NCBI GenBank assembly: GCA_036557185.1
Contig: DATBHZ010000055.1
Span: forward strand, 1 to 6,832
Source: DATBHZ01 sp036557185
GTDB taxonomy: Bacteria; Actinomycetota; Acidimicrobiia; IMCC26256; JAENVU01
Reading direction: 5' to 3'
DNA length: 6,832 nt
Of the stretch, positions 1 through 6,832 are shown one piece after another. Under the pieces are notes generated by a model, which was not told the origin of the DNA, did not search any database, and saw nothing but the letters and a program-made list of their open reading frames with translations. The position numbers and the translations under genes are program-made. Each line of letters opens with the position of its first letter. The stretch's first letter is position 1.

Positions 1-1217
1 TCGCCGGCGTGTACCTCGGCGCGCGTGTCTACGGGGTGTTCTGGCAGGGCTTCTCGATCCACAACGGCGGCATGAACGCCATGGCGATCATCGGCGGGAT
101 CACGATCATCATCGGCGCCGTCCTCGCGTTCGTGCAGGACGACATCAAGAAGGTGCTCGCGTACTCGACGATCAGCCAGCTCGGCTACATGGTCATGGGT
201 CTCGGCGTGGGTGCGTGGGTCGGCGCGGTCTTCCACCTCTTCACGCACGCCTTCTTCAAGGCGCTCCTGTTCCTCGGTGCCGGTTCGGTGAGCCATTCCG
301 GCTCGCACCACTCCTTCGACATGAAGAAGGACATGGGCGGCCTGCGCAAGTACATGCCGATCACCTTCTGGACGTTCCTCATCGCGTCGGCGGCACTCGC
401 CGGGATCTGGCCGCTCGCCGGCTTCTGGTCGAAGGACGAGATCCTCGCCGCAGCGGGCCAGGGTGGCTACACGGCGTTCATGGTCGTCGGCGTGGTCGGC
501 GCGTTCATGACGGCTGCGTACATGACGCGCTGCGTGTGGCTCACGTTCTTCGGTGAGTTCCGCGGGCACGGCGAGCCGCAGGAGTCGCCCCGCGCGATCA
601 CCATCCCGCTCATCGTGCTGGCCGTCTTCAGCGTGTTCGCCGGCTTTGCCAACGCCTCGGCCTTCGGCATCGAGAAGTTCAAGGACTACGTCGAGCCGCA
701 CGGGCCGTTCTTTCCGAGCAACATCCTCAACCCGAGCTTCAACGTCCTGCTCGCCGCGATCTCGGTCTTCGTGGTCGTCATCGCGATCGGGATCGGGCTC
801 TTCTACTTCCTCGACCGCAAGGAGATCCGTGCGATCAAGGGGCTCACGGAGAGGAGCAGCGGCGCGCGCATCGGCCACGGATTCCTGCTCAACAAGTACT
901 ACCTCGATCACCTGTACGAGGACGGCATCGTCGCGGCGATCAAGGGTCCAATCGCCGCCGCCTCGTACTGGGTCAACCAGAACGTCATCGACGCGGTCGT
1001 CAACTCCGCCGGCAAGGGCACCACGGCCCTCGGTCGTCTGACGTACCGCTACCTCGATCAGGAGGGCGTCGACGGCGCGGTGAACGGCATCGCCACGGAA
1101 GCCGGCGCGGCGGGAGGCCTCCTCCGATACGTGCAATCGGGACGCGTGCAGCGGTACGCGCTCCTGCTCTTCGGCGCGGTGGGCTTGCTTGCACTCGCGC
1201 TCGTGATCTTCACCTGA
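1..1217 (+). CDS. nuoL: NADH-quinone oxidoreductase subunit L (NuoL), 3' part
   Basis: This is the C-terminal two thirds of NuoL, the most distal antiporter-like proton-pumping subunit of complex I in the cytoplasmic membrane. The reading frame is already open at the window edge (first full codon at position 3), so about 200 or more N-terminal residues are missing compared with the usual 600-650. The antiporter core (Proton_antipo_M type) is clear: DDIKKVLAYSTISQLGYM near 140-192, then HLFTHAFFKALLFLG near 234-278. The latter holds the central channel lysine (codon 258-260) and two histidines (codons 234-236 and 246-248). GFWSKDEIL at 420-446 carries the terminal Lys-Asp pair (codons 432-437) known from E. 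coli NuoL. After a membrane segment near 735-810, a long tail with NKYYLDHLYEDG matches the lateral helix that runs along NuoM and NuoN, and a last membrane segment ends the protein. nuoM follows 13 bases downstream. The subunit assignment is secure; a GTG at 9 lies in frame but is internal. Confidence 0.97.
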   Translation, partial: AGVYLGARVYGVFWQGFSIHNGGMNAMAIIGGITIIIGAVLAFVQDDIKKVLAYSTISQLGYMVMGLGVGAWVGAVFHLFTHAFFKALLFLGAGSVSHSGSHHSFDMKKDMGGLRKYMPITFWTFLIASAALAGIWPLAGFWSKDEILAAAGQGGYTAFMVVGVVGAFMTAAYMTRCVWLTFFGEFRGHGEPQESPRAITIPLIVLAVFSVFAGFANASAFGIEKFKDYVEPHGPFFPSNILNPSFNVLLAAISVFVVVIAIGIGLFYFLDRKEIRAIKGLTERSSGARIGHGFLLNKYYLDHLYEDGIVAAIKGPIAAASYWVNQNVIDAVVNSAGKGTTALGRLTYRYLDQEGVDGAVNGIATEAGAAGGLLRYVQSGRVQRYALLLFGAVGLLALALVIFT

Positions 1218-1222
1218 GAGGA
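1218..1222 (+). promoter_or_regulatory. Ribosome binding site of nuoM
   Basis: GAGGA directly follows the nuoL stop codon (1215-1217) and lies 8 bases before the ATG at 1231. It supports that start over later in-frame ATGs and fits translation of nuoM from the shared nuo transcript. A second GAGG at 1227-1230 touches the ATG and is too close to act. Confidence 0.6.
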
Positions 1223-1230
1223 ACTCGAGG

Positions 1231-2745
1231 ATGGATTGGTTTCAGCACTGGGCGTTGACGCTGGCGATCTTCTTGCCGGCAGTCGGCCTCGTGGTGGTGA
1301 TGTTCCTGCCGAGGGCGCAGGAGACCACCGCCAAGGTCGTCGCGCTCGTCACCACCCTGCTGACGCTCGGGGTCGGGATCGCCATCCTCGCGGACTTCGA
1401 CTACGGGAAGGCGGGGAAGCTCCAGTTCACGGTCGACAAGCAGTGGATCGAGGTCATCCACGCTCGATACCACCTCGGCGTCGACGGGATCGCGTTGCCG
1501 CTCGTGATCCTGACGTTGTTCGTCACCGTGTTGTGCGTCATCTACTCCTGGAATCACTTCCCGGAGCCGCACAACCCCAAGGCCTTCCTGGCGCTGATCC
1601 TGCTCCTCGAGGTGGGCATGGTCGGCACGTTCTGCGCCCAGGACCTGATCTTGTTCTTCATCTTCTTCGAGATCGTCCTCCTTCCGATGTTCTTCATGAT
1701 CGGAGTGTGGGGAGGACCGAACCGCGAATACGCGTCGATCAAGTTCTTCCTGTTCACGCTCTTCGGGTCGGCGCTGATGCTCGTCGCGTTCCTGGCGCTC
1801 TACTTCCTGTCGACCCCGCACACCTTCCAGATCCCGACGCTCGCCCACCTGGGCGGACACGGCATCGTCGAGGGCACCCAGGTCCTGATCTTCGGCGGGC
1901 TGTTCCTCGGCTTCGCTATCAAGGTGCCGATGTTCCCCTTCCACACGTGGCTACCGGACGCCCATACCGAGGCGCCCACGGTGGGCTCCGTGCTGCTGGC
2001 GGCCATCATGCTGAAGCTCGGCACGTACGGCTTCATCCGCATCGCGCTCCCGATCCTTCCGAAGGCGGCACACGACTGGGCACCCTGGATCGGGCTCCTG
2101 GCCGTGATCGGCATCATCTACGGCGCGTTGTGCTGCCTGGCGCAGACCGACATGAAACGCCTCATCGCCTTCTCGTCGGTCGCGCACATGGGCTTCGTGA
2201 TGCTCGGCATCGCGACGCTGACCAACTTCGGCATCAACGCGGCGATCTTCGGCATGGTCGCCCACGGTCTGATCACCGGGATGCTCTTCTTCATCGCGGG
2301 CTCGGTGCAGCACACCTACGACACGCGTGAGATCAAGCGGCTCGGAGGCCTGCTCAAACAGGCGCCCCACATGGGATGGATCCTGGGCTTCTGCGCGATG
2401 GCCTCACTCGGTCTGCCCGGTCTCGCCGGGTTCTGGGGCGAGTTCCCCGCGGTGCTGTCGAGCTACAGCCCTGCGGGCGGGCTCAACGAAGTCACCTTCC
2501 GTGTCTTCATGGTCGTCGCCGCGATCGGAACGGTGCTCGCAGCCGGCTACCTGCTCTGGATGTTCCAGCGCGTCGCGTTCGGCCAGCCCAAGGAGGAGTT
2601 CGCGAACGCGCACATCCACGACGTGAACACCGCGGAGTGGGTGTCCTGGACGCCGATGCTGTTGGGCATCGTGGCGCTCGGCCTCTATCCGACGCTCATC
2701 TTCGGCATGACCAACGGCGCCGTCACGAAGTTCTTCGGAGCGTAG
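1231..2745 (+). CDS. nuoM: NADH-quinone oxidoreductase subunit M (NuoM)
   Basis: Complete NuoM, 504 residues, close to the usual length of about 500. It is the middle antiporter-like subunit of the complex I membrane arm and moves protons across the cytoplasmic membrane. The whole protein is a chain of hydrophobic helices. YHLGVDGIALPL (residues 80-91) is a typical NuoM N-terminal signature. FFEIVLLPMFF places the essential glutamate at Glu147 (E. coli Glu144). FAIKVPMFPFHTWLPDAHTE gives the channel lysine Lys231 (E. coli Lys234), followed by Lys262 in MLKLGTYGF. His319 (SSVAHMGF) and His345 (GMVAHGL) match the conserved histidines, and GFWGEF gives the exit-site Glu404. All residues expected of an active pump are present. 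The ATG at 1231 is chosen for its GAGGA site and for the normal N-terminal helix. nuoN starts 4 bases after the stop, so the genes are surely co-transcribed. The assignment is secure from family motifs. Confidence 0.98.
   Translation: MDWFQHWALTLAIFLPAVGLVVVMFLPRAQETTAKVVALVTTLLTLGVGIAILADFDYGKAGKLQFTVDKQWIEVIHARYHLGVDGIALPLVILTLFVTVLCVIYSWNHFPEPHNPKAFLALILLLEVGMVGTFCAQDLILFFIFFEIVLLPMFFMIGVWGGPNREYASIKFFLFTLFGSALMLVAFLALYFLSTPHTFQIPTLAHLGGHGIVEGTQVLIFGGLFLGFAIKVPMFPFHTWLPDAHTEAPTVGSVLLAAIMLKLGTYGFIRIALPILPKAAHDWAPWIGLLAVIGIIYGALCCLAQTDMKRLIAFSSVAHMGFVMLGIATLTNFGINAAIFGMVAHGLITGMLFFIAGSVQHTYDTREIKRLGGLLKQAPHMGWILGFCAMASLGLPGLAGFWGEFPAVLSSYSPAGGLNEVTFRVFMVVAAIGTVLAAGYLLWMFQRVAFGQPKEEFANAHIHDVNTAEWVSWTPMLLGIVALGLYPTLIFGMTNGAVTKFFGA
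2737..2740 (+). promoter_or_regulatory. Ribosome binding site of nuoN
   Basis: GGAG sits in the last codons of nuoM, 9 bases before the nuoN ATG at 2750 and overlapping the end of the nuoM frame. This arrangement suggests that translation of nuoN is coupled to termination of nuoM. Confidence 0.55.
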
Positions 2746-2749
2746 CGAC

Positions 2750-4228
2750 ATGAACCCCGGCTGGGACTTCCACGCGATCGCTCCGGAGATCATCATCACG
2801 GCGACGATCGTCATCGTGCTCGTCGCCGACTTCTTCTTCGAGTACCGGGGCCGCTTCGCGACGTCCCAGATCGCGACGTTCGGCGTGCTCGCAGCGATGA
2901 TCCCGATCGCCACCCTCGCGGTCGACGGGGGGACACGGGTGCTCTTCGGCGGAGCGTTCGTCGTCGATCCGTACGCCCTGGCGCTCCAGGGCTTCTTCCT
3001 CGCGGCGGCCTACGTCACGATGCTGCTGTCGATGAACTACATCGGCGAGGGCGACTACTACCAGGGCGAGTTCTACGTCCTTCTGCTCACGTCCGTGCTG
3101 GGCATGATGATCATGGCGTCGGCCCGTGACCTGATCTCGATCTTCGTGGCCCTCGAGACGATCTCGATCCCCACGTTCGTGCTCGCCGGCTGGCGGAAGC
3201 ACGACACGAAGTCGAACGAGGCAGCGATCAAGTACTACCTGATCGGTGTCATCTCGTCGGCGCTGATGCTCTACGGGATGTCGATGATCTTCGGTCTCAC
3301 GGGCACGACGTTGCTCAAGGGGATCGCGCTGCGCGCCGGGACCGTCGACTCCGTCCCACTCTTCGTCGTGGGCGTCTTCCTCGCGCTCATCGGCTTCGGC
3401 TTCAAGGTGAGCGCGGTGCCGTTCCACTTCTGGGCACCCGACACCTATGAAGGTGCGCCGACGCCCGTGACGGCCTTCCTCTCGGTCGCGTCGAAGGCCG
3501 GTGGCTTCGTCGCCCTGATGAACATCGTGTTCTTCGGCTTCTTCGTCGGGCAGCACGCCGTTGCGGTCGACGCCTGGCAGCCGATCCTGTGGGTGCTCGC
3601 CGCAGGCTCCATGCTCCTCGGCAACCTCGCCGCGCTCCGCCAGACCAACATCGTCCGCATGCTGGCGTACTCGTCGGTCGCGCAGGGCGGGTTCATCCTC
3701 GTGCCGTTCGCCACAGCCGGGGACGGCTCTCGGCAATCGTCGTTCGAGGCGGTCGTGATCTACCTCCTCATCTACGGGGCCATGAACCTGGGTGCGTTCG
3801 CGGTGGTGATCGCGCACGCACGGCGCACGCGGAGCGCCGAGATATCGACGTATGCGGGGCTCGGTCAGTACGCGCCGTGGATGGCGTTGCTCATGTCGAT
3901 GTTCCTGTTCTCGCTCGCGGGTGTGCCACCGTTCGCCGGCTGGTTCGCCAAGTTCGCGATGTTCCGCGCCGCCCTCGACGCGGGCACACCGTCGGCGACC
4001 GTTCTCGCGGTCATCGCCGCCGTCAGCACCGTCATCGCGTTCTTCTATTACGCCCGTGTCGCGCGCGAGATGTGGTTCCACGAGGTCCCCGAAGGGATCG
4101 ACAAGTCGCCGCTGCGCGTCCCACCGGCGCTGACTGCCGCGATCGGGATCTGCACGGCGGTGGTCCTGGTCATCGGCGTGTACCCGCAGCTCTTCGCTCG
4201 CATCGGCGAGCTCGCCGCGCGGAGCTAG
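2750..4228 (+). CDS. nuoN: NADH-quinone oxidoreductase subunit N (NuoN)
   Basis: Complete NuoN, 492 residues, near the E. coli length of about 485. It is the antiporter-like subunit closest to the quinone-side part of the complex I membrane arm. FVALETISIPTFVLAGW holds Glu136 (E. coli Glu133), and AAIKYYLIGVISS holds Lys161 (E. coli Lys158). GFGFKVSAVPFHFWAPDTYE holds Lys219 and His226 (E. coli Lys217, His224), SVASKAGGF holds Lys249 (E. coli Lys247), and PPFAGWFAKFAMF holds Lys401 (E. coli Lys395). The full set of channel residues is therefore kept. The start is the ATG 4 bases after the nuoM stop, with GGAG at a good distance. The stop TAG is at 4226-4228. The next reading frame, a methyltransferase, is already open across the nuoN end in another frame, so the two genes abut or overlap. 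NuoN is normally the last gene of the nuo operon, and this fits here. Confidence 0.98.
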   Translation: MNPGWDFHAIAPEIIITATIVIVLVADFFFEYRGRFATSQIATFGVLAAMIPIATLAVDGGTRVLFGGAFVVDPYALALQGFFLAAAYVTMLLSMNYIGEGDYYQGEFYVLLLTSVLGMMIMASARDLISIFVALETISIPTFVLAGWRKHDTKSNEAAIKYYLIGVISSALMLYGMSMIFGLTGTTLLKGIALRAGTVDSVPLFVVGVFLALIGFGFKVSAVPFHFWAPDTYEGAPTPVTAFLSVASKAGGFVALMNIVFFGFFVGQHAVAVDAWQPILWVLAAGSMLLGNLAALRQTNIVRMLAYSSVAQGGFILVPFATAGDGSRQSSFEAVVIYLLIYGAMNLGAFAVVIAHARRTRSAEISTYAGLGQYAPWMALLMSMFLFSLAGVPPFAGWFAKFAMFRAALDAGTPSATVLAVIAAVSTVIAFFYYARVAREMWFHEVPEGIDKSPLRVPPALTAAIGICTAVVLVIGVYPQLFARIGELAARS

Positions 4229-4287
4229 ACACGCACTCGATCGCCGAACGGATCCATCGTTCGGGCCCGCTGCCGTTCTCGGTCTAC
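4222..4287 (+). other. Probable N-terminal coding extension of the methyltransferase, without a standard start codon
   Basis: In the frame of the downstream methyltransferase this stretch reads ELDTHSIAERIHRSGPLPFS and then VY before Met at 4288. It resembles the family N-terminus: a short helix of the IxERI type, then GPxxFxxYMxLALY. It overlaps the nuoN stop. No ATG, GTG or TTG occurs in this frame between the GTG at 4072 and the ATG at 4288. A GGAG at 4221-4224 could serve as a Shine-Dalgarno site, with ACG at 4231 at 6 bases and ATC at 4240 at 15 bases as unusual start choices; CTG at 4270 is another. Real use of a non-standard codon, or a base error near the nuoN stop, are both possible. 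Coding here is likely by family resemblance; the exact start is not resolved. Confidence 0.55.
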
Positions 4288-5370
4288 ATGGACCTGGCGC
4301 TCTACGACGCCGACGAGGGCTTCTTCGAGCGGGGTGGCTCGGCCGGCCGCGCGGGCGGTGACTTCATCACCAGCCCGGAGGTCGGTCCGCTCTTCGGCGC
4401 GTGCGTGGCACGCGCGCTCGACTCCTGGTGGGAGCAGCTGGGAGCTCCCGATCCATTTCTCGTGGTCGAAGCAGGCGCGGGGAACGGGCGGCTCTGCCGC
4501 GAGGTGCTCCGCGCGGAGCCGCGTTGTCTGCGCGCTCTCCGGTACGTCCTCGTCGAGCGCTCGACGGAGCTGCGCGCCCGGCAGGCCGATCTCCTGCCTC
4601 TCGCGTCCGGCGCCCAGGTGTTCGGCCCGGGTGCACCCGCGGCCGAGGGCGAGCTGCCGGTCCCGGTCGAGGAGGCCGGGCCGCTCCTCGCCGCGCTCGA
4701 CGAGCTTCCTGCGCGGACCTTCGATGGTGTCGTCCTCGCCAACGAGCTGCTCGACAACCTTCCTTTCGACGTCGTCGAGCGCTGTGAGGACGGATGGCGC
4801 GAGGTGCGTGTGGCGTCGGACGATCGAGATGCGCTCGTCGAGATGCTCGTCCCGGCATCGGACGAGCTGGCCGGATGGTTCGAGGGTGTCGACGCGCCCG
4901 TGGGTGTCCGACTGCCCGCACAACGCGCCGTCGAAGCGTGGCTCCAATCGTGCAGCGCGATGCTCCACCGCGGCGTCGTCGCGCTCATCGACTACGCAGG
5001 CGATGCCGGCGCCTTGGCAGCTCGCTCTCCTCGCTGGCTGCGCACCTACCGGAGGCACGGTCCCGGTCTGCCTGCGCTCGAGACCCCGGGCGAGCAGGAC
5101 ATCACGAGTGACGTGCTCGTCGACACGCTCGTCCGCTCCGCGACGCGGGCGGGCTTGTCCGTGCGGTCACAACGGTCCCAAGCGCAATGGCTCGCCGATC
5201 TCGGGATCGACGAGCTCGTCGAGGAGGGGCGACGCGCATGGGAGCAGGGAGCGGCCGAAGGCGGGCTGGCCGCGCTCGCGGGGCGGAGCCGGGCAACCGA
5301 GGCTGCCGCGCTGACCGACGTTGGGGGTCTCGGTGCGCACACCGTCGTCGAGCTGGCGAAAGGTCGGTGA
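4288..5370 (+). CDS. SAM-dependent methyltransferase, MidA/NDUFAF7 (DUF185) family, likely complex I assembly factor
   Basis: From the first standard start (ATG 4288) the protein has 360 residues; with the likely upstream extension about 380, within the family range. In this numbering, GDFITSPEVGPLFG at 24-37 is the MidA-type signature. VVEAGAGNGRL at 59-69 is the glycine-rich SAM-binding motif I with acidic Glu61. YVLVERSTELRARQ at 86-99 is the second strand with the ribose-binding acid Glu90. LANELLDNLPFDVV at 150-163 and ALIDYAG at 232-238 are further core motifs. LRTYRRH followed by PGEQDIT (267-273) is characteristic of the family and argues against a generic methyltransferase. No membrane segment or signal peptide is seen, so it should be cytoplasmic. 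Human NDUFAF7 dimethylates an arginine of NDUFS2 (NuoD homologue) early in complex I assembly; the placement right after nuoN suggests NuoD as substrate here, which is inference. The ATG 4288 has no Shine-Dalgarno site and cuts the conserved N-terminus, so the true start probably lies upstream. Confidence 0.88.
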   Translation: MDLALYDADEGFFERGGSAGRAGGDFITSPEVGPLFGACVARALDSWWEQLGAPDPFLVVEAGAGNGRLCREVLRAEPRCLRALRYVLVERSTELRARQADLLPLASGAQVFGPGAPAAEGELPVPVEEAGPLLAALDELPARTFDGVVLANELLDNLPFDVVERCEDGWREVRVASDDRDALVEMLVPASDELAGWFEGVDAPVGVRLPAQRAVEAWLQSCSAMLHRGVVALIDYAGDAGALAARSPRWLRTYRRHGPGLPALETPGEQDITSDVLVDTLVRSATRAGLSVRSQRSQAQWLADLGIDELVEEGRRAWEQGAAEGGLAALAGRSRATEAAALTDVGGLGAHTVVELAKGR

Positions 5371-5393
5371 CGCCCATCGGGTCGCACGGCGTC
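5369..5393 (+). repeat. Short inverted repeat after the methyltransferase gene
   Basis: GACGCC (5369-5374) and GGCGTC (5388-5393) are perfect reverse complements separated by 13 bases, overlapping the methyltransferase stop. As RNA they could form a 6-pair GC stem with a large loop. There is no T-run after it, so it is not a standard intrinsic terminator. In GC-rich DNA such a short repeat may be chance. Confidence 0.25.
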
Positions 5394-5399
5394 GCCGGG

Positions 5400-5405
5400 T
5401 AGCCT
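5400..5405 (+). promoter_or_regulatory. Candidate -10 element of an acs promoter
   Basis: TAGCCT fits the loose TANNNT -10 consensus of GC-rich bacteria and lies 28 bases before the acs ATG, which would give a short leader still holding the Shine-Dalgarno site. No convincing -35 box is seen at the expected distance. It is the best candidate in the 63-base gap, and the gap itself is the reason to look for a promoter there. Confidence 0.3.
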
Positions 5406-5418
5406 CCGATGGTCCGCG

Positions 5419-5427
5419 AGGAGGAGG
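5419..5427 (+). promoter_or_regulatory. Strong ribosome binding site of acs
   Basis: AGGAGGAGG contains two overlapping perfect AGGAGG cores, the nearer ending 6 bases before the ATG at 5434. This is the strongest Shine-Dalgarno site in the window. It fixes the acs start and suggests high translation. Confidence 0.8.
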
Positions 5428-5433
5428 GCCGGC

Positions 5434-6832
5434 ATGGCCGACGTGACGCTCGAAGCGCTGCTGGAAGAGGGAAGGACGTTCGAGCCGAGCCCCGAGTTTC
5501 GTGCGCAGGCGCTCGTCACCGACCGCACGCAGCTCGACGCCGCGGCGGCGAACCTCGAGGACTTCTGGGCCGACCAGGCTCGCAGCCTGCTCGACTGGTA
5601 CACGCCGTGGGACACCACCCTGGAGTGGAACCTCCCCTTCGCCAAGTGGTTCAGCGGGGGCACGCTGAACGTCGCCTACAACTGCATCGACCGGCACGTC
5701 GCGGCCGGCCATGGCGAGCGCGTGGCGTTCGAATGGGAGGGTGAGCCGGGGGACAGCCGCACGCTGACCTACGCCGAGCTGCTCGCCGAGGTCTGCCGAA
5801 CGGCGAACGCTCTGACGGAGCTCGGCGTCGAGAAAGGCGACCGTGTCGCAATCTACATGGGAATGGTTCCCGAGCTCCCGATCACGATGCTCGCGTGCGC
5901 CCGTATCGGCGCCGCTCACTCGGTCGTCTTCGGCGGCTTCACGGCCGACTCGTTGCGCGATCGGATCAACGACGCCGAGGCGAAGCTGCTCGTCACGGCC
6001 GACGGAGCATGGCGGCGCGGTGGGGTCGTGGAGCTCAAGCAGATCGCCGACGAGGCCATGGCGTCGACGGCCTCGATCGAGCGATGTCTCGTCCTCCGCC
6101 GTACCGCGCAGGACGGCGTGAAGATGCAAGACGGTCGCGACATCTGGTGGCACGACATCGTCCCGAGGCAGTCGACCGAGCGCGTGCCGGAGCACATGGA
6201 GGCGGAGGAGCTCCTGTACCTCCTCTACACCAGCGGCACGACCGGCAGGCCGAAGGGCATCATGCACACGACCGGCGGCTACCTGACGCAGGTCGCGTAC
6301 ACGTTCAAGTACGTGTTCGACATCCATCCCGATACCGACGTCTACTGGTGCACGGCCGACTGCGGATGGGTCACCGGCCACTCGTACATCGTCTACGGAC
6401 CGCTCGCCAACGGCGCCACGAGCGTCATGTACGAGGGAACGCCCGACTACCCCGACAAGGACCGCTTCTGGGCGATCGTCGAGAAGTACAAGGTGTCGAT
6501 CCTCTACACGGCGCCGACCGCGATCCGAACGTTCATGAAATGGGGAACGCAGCATCCCGAGGCGCACGACCTGTCGTCGCTCCGCCTGCTCGGCTCGGTG
6601 GGCGAGCCGATCAACCCGGAGGCCTGGGTCTGGTACTGGCAGGAGATCGGCGGAGGCCGGTGTCCGGTCGTCGACACGTGGTGGCAGACCGAGACGGGAG
6701 CCATCATGATCAGCCCGCTGCCCGGCGCGACCGTTGCGAAGCCGGGAAGCGCAACGATGCCGCTGCCCGGCATCGGTGCCGACATCGTCAACGACGACGG
6801 CCAACCGGTCGGCATCCCCGGCGGCGGCTATC
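5434..6832 (+). CDS. acs: Acetyl-CoA synthetase (acetate-CoA ligase, AMP-forming), 5' part
   Basis: The frame stays open from the ATG at 5434 to the window end, giving the first 466 of about 650 residues. The cytoplasmic enzyme turns acetate, ATP and CoA into acetyl-CoA, AMP and pyrophosphate. The N-terminal ACAS_N-type region is seen around residues 35-95 (EDFWADQARSLLDWYTPWD). The AMP-binding P-loop YTSGTTGRPKG is at 265-275. The acetate pocket is intact: Val313-Thr314 in GWVTGHSY, Val389 in LGSVGEPINPEAW and Trp417 in DTWWQTETG, each exactly three residues beyond the Salmonella Acs positions (310, 311, 386, 414). The pocket tryptophan supports a short-chain, acetate-type substrate; propionate is a weaker alternative. 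The C-terminal domain, with the lysine that is acetylated in Acs regulation, lies outside the window. A strong Shine-Dalgarno site and a 63-base gap from the previous gene suggest its own promoter. Codon use is like the neighbours, with no sign of transfer. Confidence 0.96.
   Translation, partial: MADVTLEALLEEGRTFEPSPEFRAQALVTDRTQLDAAAANLEDFWADQARSLLDWYTPWDTTLEWNLPFAKWFSGGTLNVAYNCIDRHVAAGHGERVAFEWEGEPGDSRTLTYAELLAEVCRTANALTELGVEKGDRVAIYMGMVPELPITMLACARIGAAHSVVFGGFTADSLRDRINDAEAKLLVTADGAWRRGGVVELKQIADEAMASTASIERCLVLRRTAQDGVKMQDGRDIWWHDIVPRQSTERVPEHMEAEELLYLLYTSGTTGRPKGIMHTTGGYLTQVAYTFKYVFDIHPDTDVYWCTADCGWVTGHSYIVYGPLANGATSVMYEGTPDYPDKDRFWAIVEKYKVSILYTAPTAIRTFMKWGTQHPEAHDLSSLRLLGSVGEPINPEAWVWYWQEIGGGRCPVVDTWWQTETGAIMISPLPGATVAKPGSATMPLPGIGADIVNDDGQPVGIPGGGY

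Noticed and set aside
1210..1944. A 244-codon open frame on the - strand opposite nuoM
   Set aside because: It has the same charged, low-complexity composition as the other antisense frames, and nuoM with intact channel residues accounts for this DNA.
2723..4081. A 452-codon open frame on the - strand opposite nuoN
   Set aside because: Its product is an extreme Arg/Glu/Asp/His mix with no recognisable fold, which is the mirror image of a hydrophobic membrane protein gene. nuoN on the + strand explains the sequence fully.
3589..4221. A long upstream extension of the methyltransferase frame inside nuoN, which would imply an N-terminal domain of about 210 residues
   Set aside because: The translated stretch is Arg/Gly/Val-rich with no family resemblance, while nuoN in the other frame is well conserved to its end. 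Only the last few codons before 4288 look like methyltransferase.
1..4228. Possibility that the three antiporter-like genes belong to an Mrp sodium/proton antiporter or a membrane-bound hydrogenase instead of complex I
   Set aside because: The nuoL-nuoM-nuoN order, the lateral-helix tail of the first gene and the subunit-specific motifs, including the Lys in place of Glu at the terminal site of NuoN, fit complex I; small Mrp subunit genes are absent.
4210..4240. Programmed -1 frameshift joining NuoN to the methyltransferase
   Set aside because: A -1 shift near the nuoN stop would join the frames, but I see no slippery X-XXY-YYZ heptamer and no obvious downstream stem. A membrane pump fused to a soluble methyltransferase has no precedent that I know of.
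5167..6804. A 545-codon open frame on the - strand opposite acs and the methyltransferase end
   Set aside because: It lies antisense to strongly recognised genes, its product is rich in Arg, Asp, Glu, Val and His without domain motifs, and such frames are expected opposite GC-rich genes with G/C third positions.

Overview
The window is GC-rich with strong G/C preference at third codon positions, and genes are packed on one strand. It reads as ordinary chromosomal DNA of a GC-rich bacterium. Protein style and the layout (nuoL-nuoM-nuoN, then a MidA/NDUFAF7-type methyltransferase, then acs) would suit an actinobacterial lineage such as the Acidimicrobiia. That placement is an impression; the sequence holds no marker gene that fixes it.

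Layout: all five genes are on the + strand. Positions 1-1217 are the 3' part of nuoL, 1231-2745 are nuoM and 2750-4228 are nuoN. These are the three antiporter-like, proton-pumping membrane subunits of respiratory complex I (NADH:quinone oxidoreductase), in the usual end-of-operon order, with gaps of 13 and 4 bases. Directly after the nuoN stop comes a gene for a SAM-dependent methyltransferase of the MidA/NDUFAF7 (DUF185, Methyltransf_28) family, ending at 5370. A 63-base gap with a very strong Shine-Dalgarno site precedes acs, acetyl-CoA synthetase, which starts at 5434 and runs off the window end.

How they work together: NuoL, NuoM and NuoN form the distal membrane arm of complex I and keep the key charged residues of active pumps. 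The human relative of the methyltransferase, NDUFAF7, is a complex I assembly factor that dimethylates an arginine of NDUFS2 (the NuoD homologue). Its position at the tail of the nuo operon suggests the same link here. Acs activates acetate to acetyl-CoA and is probably a separate transcription unit.

The main oddity is the start of the methyltransferase gene. Family-like N-terminal sequence extends up to the nuoN stop, but no ATG, GTG or TTG lies in frame there; the first is the ATG at 4288, inside the conserved N-terminal motif and without a visible Shine-Dalgarno site. I saw no mobile element, CRISPR array, RNA gene or new defence-type system.
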